From Soehngenia sp035406565 (GTDB taxonomy: Bacteria; Bacillota; Clostridia; Tissierellales; Tissierellaceae), in NCBI GenBank assembly GCA_035406565.1, contig DAONLG010000097.1:1-5100 (forward strand): a DNA stretch of 5,100 nucleotides. The letters are read 5' to 3'. Within the stretch, counting starts at the first letter, position 1. Every line of letters begins with the position of its first letter. Of this stretch, positions 1 to 3,804 are shown piece by piece. Position numbers and translations under genes: made by a program. Below the pieces are notes generated by a model that saw only the letters and a list, made by a program, of their open reading frames with translations, ran no database searches and was not told the DNA's origin.

Positions 1-276
1 CTCATTGAAGAAGAGAAAATAAAGTTTTTATACATCATGGGAGAAAATCCGGCTATATCTGACCCTGATACAAATCATGTTATAAGTGCGCTAAAAAAAG
101 TCGATTTTTTGATCGTTCAAGACATATTTCTCACTGAAACTTGTGAATATGCAGACTTAGTGCTTCCAGCAGTTTCATTTGCCCAAAAAGATGGCACTTT
201 TACTAATCATTTGCCCAAAAAGATGGCACTTTTACTAATACTGAGAGGAGAGTTCAAAGAGTTAGAAAAGCAGTAA
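1..276 (+). CDS. fdhF: Formate dehydrogenase alpha subunit, internal fragment ending at a frameshift (partial at left edge)
   Basis: The reading frame is open from base 1, so the true start lies upstream; the ATG at 37 is an internal Met inside the motif LYIMGENPAISDPDTNHV, not a start. This motif and the following QDIFLTETCEYADLVLPA and FAQKDGTFTN are characteristic of the molybdopterin oxidoreductase domain of FdhF/FdhA-type formate dehydrogenases, which oxidise formate to CO2 (or the reverse) at a bis-MGD molybdenum or tungsten centre. The family normally continues TERRVQRVRKA. Here, directly after FAQKDGTFTN, the frame reads HLPKKMALLL and stops at TAA 274-276, because a 32-bp tandem duplication (176-239) shifts it. 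The expected continuation is present in another frame (207-929). The catalytic Sec/Cys and the iron-sulfur region would be upstream and cannot be seen. The fdhD and mobA neighbours support formate dehydrogenase over other members of the superfamily. The gene is either truly broken in this strain or the duplication is an assembly error. Confidence 0.85.
   Translation, partial: LIEEEKIKFLYIMGENPAISDPDTNHVISALKKVDFLIVQDIFLTETCEYADLVLPAVSFAQKDGTFTNHLPKKMALLLILRGEFKELEKQ
176..239 (+). repeat. 32-bp perfect tandem duplication inside the formate dehydrogenase gene
   Basis: Bases 176-207 and 208-239 are identical (begins CATTTGCCC, ends TTTACTAAT); the identity extends one base to the left, so 175-207 equals 207-239. 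The unit encodes FAQKDGTFTN of the formate dehydrogenase and its length is 2 modulo 3, so the extra copy shifts the frame. Deleting either copy joins AQKDGTFTN directly to TERRVQRVRKA without other change. This pattern fits a recent replication slippage event or an assembly artefact. Confidence 0.97.
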
Positions 277-314
277 AAGAAAATGGACTTGCGAAACCAG
301 ATTGGCAGATTATC

Positions 315-929
315 ATGGAAATAATGAATACTCTAGGTTATGACAAGAAATATACCCACCCTCAAGAAATAATGGAGGAGATAAGCGCTCTAACACCTCA
401 ATACAGTGGTATAAACTATGAAAAAATAGACGATAACGGCATACAATGGCCGTGTAAAGATAAAGATGACAAGGGGACAAAATTTTTACACAAAGATAAA
501 ATTTCTAGAGGCAAGGGTTTATTTATGCCTGTTGAATATGTAAAAAGCAGAGAAACTCCAGATGATGAATATCCATTTATATTGACTACAGGGAGGATTC
601 TCTATCATTATCACACTAGGACAATGACAGGGCGAGAAAAAGGACTTAATGAGATAGCAAATAGTTCATATATAGAAATAAACGATGAAACTGCTAACAG
701 ATTGTCCATAGAAAATGGCGATAAAGTAAAGGTTAAGTCGAGAAGGGGCGAAATCATAACAAGGGCAAAAGTAGTGGATACGATAGACAGAGATGTTGTG
801 TTTATGCCATTTCATTTTACAGATGGACAAGCTAATTACTTGACAAATACTTTTGTAGATGAGATAGCGAAGATACCAGAGCTAAAAGTATCTGCGGTGA
901 GCATCGAAAAGTTAGATGAGGAGGAGTAG
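315..929 (+). CDS. fdhF: Formate dehydrogenase alpha subunit, C-terminal portion with molybdopterin dinucleotide-binding domain (frameshifted from 1-276)
   Basis: This is the second half of the same broken gene. The frame is actually open from 207 (after TAA 204-206). From 213 it encodes AQKDGTFTNTERRVQRVRKA, the expected continuation of the upstream fragment, so the ATG at 315 is only the first in-frame Met. No Shine-Dalgarno sequence precedes 315, so independent translation is unlikely. Counting from 315, residues 42-47 read GIQWPC, a typical FdhF stretch. Residues 86-94 (YPFILTTGR) open the C-terminal dinucleotide-binding domain, 98-107 read HYHTRTMTGR, and 163-178 (FMPFHFTDGQANYLTN) match the end of the cofactor tunnel in formate dehydrogenases. 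In the intact enzyme this domain holds the guanine dinucleotide end of the pterin. The stop TAG 927-929 is one base before the next start, and its last codons carry that gene's ribosome binding site. If the frameshift is real, the catalytic subunit lacks this domain and should be non-functional. Confidence 0.85.
   Translation: MEIMNTLGYDKKYTHPQEIMEEISALTPQYSGINYEKIDDNGIQWPCKDKDDKGTKFLHKDKISRGKGLFMPVEYVKSRETPDDEYPFILTTGRILYHYHTRTMTGREKGLNEIANSSYIEINDETANRLSIENGDKVKVKSRRGEIITRAKVVDTIDRDVVFMPFHFTDGQANYLTNTFVDEIAKIPELKVSAVSIEKLDEEE
919..924 (+). promoter_or_regulatory. Ribosome binding site of the mogA/moaB gene
   Basis: A perfect AGGAGG lies in the last codons of the formate dehydrogenase gene, six bases before the ATG at 931. 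It decides the start: the in-frame ATG at 916 lies before this site, has no such site of its own and would add MRRSS, which is not part of the family fold. Confidence 0.85.
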
Positions 930-930
930 C

Positions 931-1422
931 ATGTTTAAAGTAGGAGTTTTGACAGCAAGTGATAAAGGCTCAAAAGGTATGAGAGAAGACTTATCAGGTA
1001 AAATAATAAAAGAAATCATGGAAGAAAATGGTTATGAAATAATAAGAACAACGATTGTGGAAGACGACAAAGAAAAGATAAAAAATGAACTCATATACAT
1101 GACAGATGAGCTAAAAGCCGATTTGATTTTAACTACAGGCGGCACTGGATTTAGCAAAAGAGATGTAACACCAGAAGCCACTTTAGAAGTGGTGGATAGG
1201 TTAGCTATGGGGATAAGTTACGCTATTTTAAATAAAAGTCTTGAAAAGACTTCTCATGCTATGCTTTCTAGGGCTGTGAGCGGCATTAGAAATGACACAT
1301 TGATCATAAATCTGCCGGGAAGTCCAAAAGCTGTCAATGAATCACTAGAAATCATCTTAGAAGCTTTGCCACATGGACTGGAGATCTTGACAGGAAGGGC
1401 GAGTGAATGTGCTAGAGAATAG
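931..1422 (+). CDS. mogA: MogA/MoaB-family molybdenum cofactor biosynthesis protein (MPT adenylyltransferase)
   Basis: A 163-residue protein, the usual length for the MogA/MoaB single-domain family. MogA-type proteins adenylylate molybdopterin in the cytoplasm, activating it for molybdate or tungstate insertion. The family signature is clear: strand one reads VGVLTASDKGS (residues 4-14), the MPT/ATP-binding loop TTGGTGFSKRDVTPEA spans 68-83 with Asp78 in the conserved acidic position, and NLPGSPKA lies at 127-134. The ATG at 931 is chosen because it follows a perfect AGGAGG by six bases; an in-frame ATG five codons earlier is poorly placed. It starts one base after the formate dehydrogenase stop and overlaps mobA by 20 bases, so the genes are almost certainly cotranscribed. 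MogA and MoaB cannot be separated on sequence alone. The position between a formate dehydrogenase and mobA supports a role in making its cofactor. Confidence 0.9.
   Translation: MFKVGVLTASDKGSKGMREDLSGKIIKEIMEENGYEIIRTTIVEDDKEKIKNELIYMTDELKADLILTTGGTGFSKRDVTPEATLEVVDRLAMGISYAILNKSLEKTSHAMLSRAVSGIRNDTLIINLPGSPKAVNESLEIILEALPHGLEILTGRASECARE
1392..1399 (+). promoter_or_regulatory. Ribosome binding site of mobA, favouring a GTG start
   Basis: AGGAAGGG sits in the last codons of mogA, and no in-frame ATG lies nearby. The GTG at 1403 is three bases after the end of this purine run (seven after AGGA), and a second in-frame GTG at 1409 is nine bases after it. Either could be the true start; the protein differs by two residues. 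Confidence 0.6.
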
Positions 1423-2035
1423 TGTTAATTCATTTGGGAGTGCGATAATTTTAGCTGGTGGAAAGAGCATGAGAATGGGGTTTGATAAGCAGTTTTTAAA
1501 ATTGGGAGATAAATCGAATGTCGAACTGCTCATAGAAAAACTATCCCCTTTATTTAAGGATTTTATAATTGTAACAAATAAGCCAAATGAGTATGAAGAT
1601 AAAAAAATAAAAAATGAAAAAAATAGGCTGGTACTTGATGAAATAAAAGATAAAGGCCCGCTTTCTGGCATACACATTGGATTAAAAGAATCCAAATCAA
1701 AATACGCATATCTGATAGCTTGTGATATGCCGATAGTAAATTTAGATTACATTCGATACATGATGGCTTTATTGAAGAAAAACAACACTGATGCGGTAGT
1801 CACACAAGCTCGAATAGGCATAGAACCTTTTAATGGGTTTTATTCTAGAGATTTGATAGAGCCAATTGAATTGTATCTTAAAGGAAATAAAAGGGATATA
1901 AAAACTCTGCTTGAAACAGTGGACACCACATATATACCCTATAAAAAAGCTTTAAAAATGAGCCCTGATTGGAGTATGTTCTTAAATTTAAATACAAAAG
2001 AGGATTTAGAAAAATATGAGAAATCAAGAGTATGA
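1403..2035 (+). CDS. mobA: Molybdenum cofactor guanylyltransferase MobA
   Basis: A 210-residue cytoplasmic nucleotidyltransferase that joins GMP from GTP to molybdopterin, giving the guanine dinucleotide (MGD) form used by formate dehydrogenases. The MobA signatures are in order: AIILAGGKSMRMGFDK at residues 14-29 (the LAGGxSxRMGxDK nucleotide-binding loop with Arg24 and Lys29), GPLSGI at 85-90, ACDMP at 106-110 (metal-binding Asp108), NGFYS at 144-148 and FLNLNTKEDL at 193-202. Length is normal for the family. The start is a GTG at 1403 or 1409 behind AGGAAGGG; 1403 is given here. The gene overlaps mogA by 20 bases and fdhD by 20 bases, a nested arrangement that suggests translational coupling. 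Its presence implies that the organism makes MGD and that this is at least partly for the adjacent formate dehydrogenase. Confidence 0.93.
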   Translation: MNVLENSVNSFGSAIILAGGKSMRMGFDKQFLKLGDKSNVELLIEKLSPLFKDFIIVTNKPNEYEDKKIKNEKNRLVLDEIKDKGPLSGIHIGLKESKSKYAYLIACDMPIVNLDYIRYMMALLKKNNTDAVVTQARIGIEPFNGFYSRDLIEPIELYLKGNKRDIKTLLETVDTTYIPYKKALKMSPDWSMFLNLNTKEDLEKYEKSRV

Positions 2036-2822
2036 TGATTTATCTACAAAAAAAGAGGTCAAAATAATTAAGATCAAGGATAAAAACACCTCAGAGGAGA
2101 ATGATTTTGTTGCAGTAGAAAAACCATTTACTATTTTTGTCAATGACGCAGAAATTGCCACATTGATGATCAGTCCAGACTCGTTCTACGAATTGACAAT
2201 TGGATTTTTGATTTCTGAAGGGATAATAGATGCTATTGAAGAGATAAAAGACATAAAGATATATGAAACAACCCTTGAAGCAAGGGTAATTACTTTTGAA
2301 GAAAATTCTCTAAAACAGTCATTGCTAAACAAGAGATTGATTAGCTCAGGCTGTGGGAATGCACCTATATTTTACAATGTAATTGATTCTATAAAAAGCA
2401 AAAAAATTACAAATGATTTTTCAATCAAAGCTGCTGACTTATTTCTACTTATGGAAAAATTCAACAAGAGTTCTAAGCTGTTTATAGAAACAGGTGGGGT
2501 TCATTCTGCCGGGTTAGCCAATGTTAAAGAAATATTGTACTTTTATGAAGATATTGGAAGACACAACGCTATAGATAAAGTGCTTGGCAAAGCTGACATT
2601 AAGAAAGTTAGTTACAGTGACAAAATTCTTCTTACATCTGGGAGGATCTCTCATGAACTAATCTCAAAGATATCAAAAAGAGCTATTCCTATTGTAGCAT
2701 CCCACTCTGCTCCGACATCTTATTCAATAGAACTAGCTAAAGCTTTGAACATCACATTAGTAGGGTTTGTAAGAGGGAAAAGATTAAATGTCTACACAAA
2801 CTTTGACAATATAATTTATTAA
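2016..2822 (+). CDS. fdhD: Formate dehydrogenase accessory sulfurtransferase FdhD
   Basis: A 268-residue protein matching FdhD over its full length. FdhD passes sulfur from a cysteine desulfurase to the bis-MGD cofactor of formate dehydrogenase, a step needed for activity. Visible family motifs are ELTIGFLISEGII (59-71), SSGCGNA (110-116), ETGGVHSAGL (158-167), EDIGRHNAIDKVLG (178-191), SGRISHELISKI (208-219) and VASHSAPTSYSIELA (227-241), followed by ITLVGFVRG. In the E. coli protein the sulfur-carrying region is a CxxC pair (Cys121/Cys124, from memory); here only Cys113 is present, a single-Cys arrangement I believe is common in FdhD from other lineages. The ATG at 2016 lies within the end of mobA (20-base overlap), and the nearest SD-like GAGGA at 2000-2004 is rather distant (11 bases). 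The stop is two bases from the stop of the convergent E1-like gene. Confidence 0.95.
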   Translation: MRNQEYDDLSTKKEVKIIKIKDKNTSEENDFVAVEKPFTIFVNDAEIATLMISPDSFYELTIGFLISEGIIDAIEEIKDIKIYETTLEARVITFEENSLKQSLLNKRLISSGCGNAPIFYNVIDSIKSKKITNDFSIKAADLFLLMEKFNKSSKLFIETGGVHSAGLANVKEILYFYEDIGRHNAIDKVLGKADIKKVSYSDKILLTSGRISHELISKISKRAIPIVASHSAPTSYSIELAKALNITLVGFVRGKRLNVYTNFDNIIY

Positions 2823-2824
2823 AT

Positions 2825-3505
2825 TTATTTATCTTTCAGCTTAATCACAGTATAATTTTGAGTGTAAGTGTCGATTAAGAGGAGCTTGTATCTAAGGGTC
2901 TCTCCTCTTTCAATCAATATTTTCAACACTTCACTTACTTCCACTGCTGCGACTAAAGCAGGTGTGAAAGAGGGATTACCTAAACTATTTTCTAAATTCT
3001 CATCAGTTTTATATATGAGATTAAGTGTGTTGTCATTTGGCATGATTGTCGAAACTTGACCAAACCACCCTGAGATAGCTCCATGCACTAAAGGGATGTT
3101 AAGATCCGCTGCAAAACGTTGAAGCAAAAATCTCGTATTTATGTCATCTACTGCATCGACAATCACATCAGCTCCTTTTAAAATATCAGCATAATTTTCT
3201 TCTGAAATATAATCATCAACACTATTAACAATGACATCTGGATTGATTTGATTTACCCTTAATTTTGCTGCCAGAGCTTTATTTTGACCTAAGTTATTAA
3301 CGCTTGAAAAAAGCTGCCTATTTAGATTTGTTTCTTCAAAGACATCTCCATCGATTGCGGTTATACAACCAATTCCAAGGCGAGCTAACATTTCTATCAC
3401 ATAGCCGCCTAACCCACCGCAGCCAACTACACAGACTTTGTGTTTTTTTAAGCTTTCATTTTCTTTTGGTGAAAGCATATCCATATTTCTAAGGTATCTT
3501 TTCAT
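2825..3505 (-). CDS. ThiF/MoeB/HesA-family E1-like adenylyltransferase
   Basis: A 226-residue E1-like enzyme of the family that adenylylates the C-terminal glycine of MoaD/ThiS-type proteins. The Rossmann ATP site is KVCVVGCGGLGGYV (23-36). The acidic residues Asp52 and Asp54 follow in IDGD, then NLNRQ (60-64, Arg finger Arg63), the ATP-binding lysine in QNKA (Lys76) and VDAVDD (116-121). A C-terminal IDTYTQNYTVIKLK resembles the last strands of MoeB, but the protein stops where MoeB continues to its second zinc CxxC. Neither zinc cysteine pair is present, and the only cysteines are Cys25, Cys29 and Cys47. The ATG at 3505 is chosen because AGGGGTG (3517-3511) precedes it by five bases; longer in-frame starts (TTG 3544, ATG 3541) lie inside a strong hairpin. 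It follows the MoaD-like gene by 59 bases on the same strand, which is its probable substrate. ThiF, MoeB and HesA subtypes cannot be separated here, so no symbol is given. Confidence 0.9.
   Translation of the reverse strand: MKRYLRNMDMLSPKENESLKKHKVCVVGCGGLGGYVIEMLARLGIGCITAIDGDVFEETNLNRQLFSSVNNLGQNKALAAKLRVNQINPDVIVNSVDDYISEENYADILKGADVIVDAVDDINTRFLLQRFAADLNIPLVHGAISGWFGQVSTIMPNDNTLNLIYKTDENLENSLGNPSFTPALVAAVEVSEVLKILIERGETLRYKLLLIDTYTQNYTVIKLKDK
2873..2915 (+). terminator. Possible transcript end for the formate dehydrogenase operon inside the convergent gene (weak)
   Basis: About 50 bases after the fdhD stop, AAGAGGAG (2877-2884) pairs perfectly with CTCCTCTT (2902-2909) around a 17-base loop. 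GATT (2873-2876) and AATC (2912-2915) extend the stem past a two-base bulge, and ATATTTTC follows at 2918-2925. There is no room for a terminator between the two convergent stop codons, so the fdhD transcript must end inside the opposite gene. The long loop and weak U-run make this only a candidate. Confidence 0.22.
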
Positions 3506-3510
3506 AATAA

Positions 3511-3517
3511 CACCCCT
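3511..3517 (-). promoter_or_regulatory. Ribosome binding site of the E1-like gene
   Basis: On the minus strand AGGGGTG stands five bases before the ATG at 3505. It lies just outside the 3527-3562 hairpin and is therefore free for ribosomes when the hairpin is folded. It supports the 3505 start over longer in-frame alternatives. Confidence 0.6.
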
Positions 3518-3526
3518 ATCTAGATT

Positions 3527-3562
3527 ATAATATAAGCTCATCAAAAGATGAGCTTATATTAT
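3527..3562. other. Perfect 16-bp inverted repeat with 4-base loop between the MoaD-like and E1-like genes
   Basis: Bases 3527-3542 pair perfectly with 3547-3562 around an AAAA loop (TTTT on the minus strand). The core AAGCTCATC/GATGAGCTT holds the GC pairs and the outer part is A/T. On the plus strand the stem runs into TTTTT (3562-3566), the layout of an intrinsic terminator. On the minus strand, the direction of the flanking genes, it is followed by AATCTAGATAGG with no clear U-run. In that direction it may be a partial terminator or attenuator reducing expression of the E1-like gene, or an RNA processing/stabilising element. On the plus strand it could stop antisense transcription arriving from the fdhD side. 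The function is inference; the structure is certain. Confidence 0.7.
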
Positions 3563-3564
3563 TT

Positions 3565-3804
3565 TTAACCACCACCCAAAGGAGTCAACACTAACACTTG
3601 GTCATTATCGTTTAAGATTGTATCATCACTTGCACTCATATTGTTCACGATGAATGAGGCATTTGATATGATCGGCTTTAGTCTATCATCACATATATCT
3701 AGTAAATTTGACTTTAGAGTTTTAAGGGTTGTGCCTTCTTCTAAATCCAATACATCAGGCATTTTATCGTGAATGACACCCATGTATTTTAGTTTTACAA
3801 TCAT
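3565..3804 (-). CDS. MoaD/ThiS-family ubiquitin-like sulfur carrier protein
   Basis: A 79-residue protein with the size and ending of the MoaD/ThiS beta-grasp family: an N-terminal strand MIVKLKYMG, a central helix (about residues 26-38), the NDNDQVLVLTPL strand, and a C-terminal Gly-Gly-Gly. In this family the last glycine is adenylylated by an E1-like enzyme and converted to a thiocarboxylate, which donates sulfur to molybdopterin (MoaD) or thiazole (ThiS). The E1-like gene is 59 bases downstream. Its ATG directly follows the TAA of the aldehyde oxidoreductase gene (TAAATG), with GGAGAAG eight bases upstream inside that gene, so the two are cotranscribed and probably coupled. No MoaE partner is visible in the window. 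The AOR context suggests a carrier for its pterin cofactor; a protein-modifier role is possible but unsupported. The three terminal glycines rather than two are a minor peculiarity. Confidence 0.88.
   Translation of the reverse strand: MIVKLKYMGVIHDKMPDVLDLEEGTTLKTLKSNLLDICDDRLKPIISNASFIVNNMSASDDTILNDNDQVLVLTPLGGG

Noticed and set aside
37..276. Separate small gene starting at ATG 37
   Set aside because: The frame is open from base 1 and LYIMGENPAISDP spans this Met in formate dehydrogenases; the 3' part is out-of-frame sequence created by the duplication.
315..929. Independent small gene for a stand-alone dinucleotide-binding domain
   Set aside because: No ribosome binding site lies before ATG 315, and family-specific coding (AQKDGTFTNTERRVQ) continues upstream of it to 213, so this is the broken tail of the upstream gene.
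916..930. ATG 916 as the start of mogA
   Set aside because: It lies before the perfect AGGAGG at 919-924 and adds five residues foreign to the family; ATG 931 has ideal spacing.
1357..1695. Minus-strand open frame opposite mogA/mobA
   Set aside because: It lies wholly opposite two clearly recognised genes and has low-complexity Ser/Phe-rich translation with no family resemblance.
2868..3492. Short plus-strand open frames opposite the E1-like gene
   Set aside because: They are shadows of a well-supported minus-strand gene and show no motifs.
3524..3529. TATAAT on the minus strand as a -10 box for a separate promoter of the E1-like gene
   Set aside because: There is no -35-like hexamer at proper spacing (CTCATC is found there), and the start of transcription would fall on the ribosome binding site. 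It is more likely part of the A/T-rich hairpin flank.
3506..3544. Extended start (TTG 3544 or ATG 3541) for the E1-like gene
   Set aside because: These codons lie in the hairpin, lack a ribosome binding site, and add 12-13 residues not typical of the family; ATG 3505 has AGGGGTG five bases upstream.
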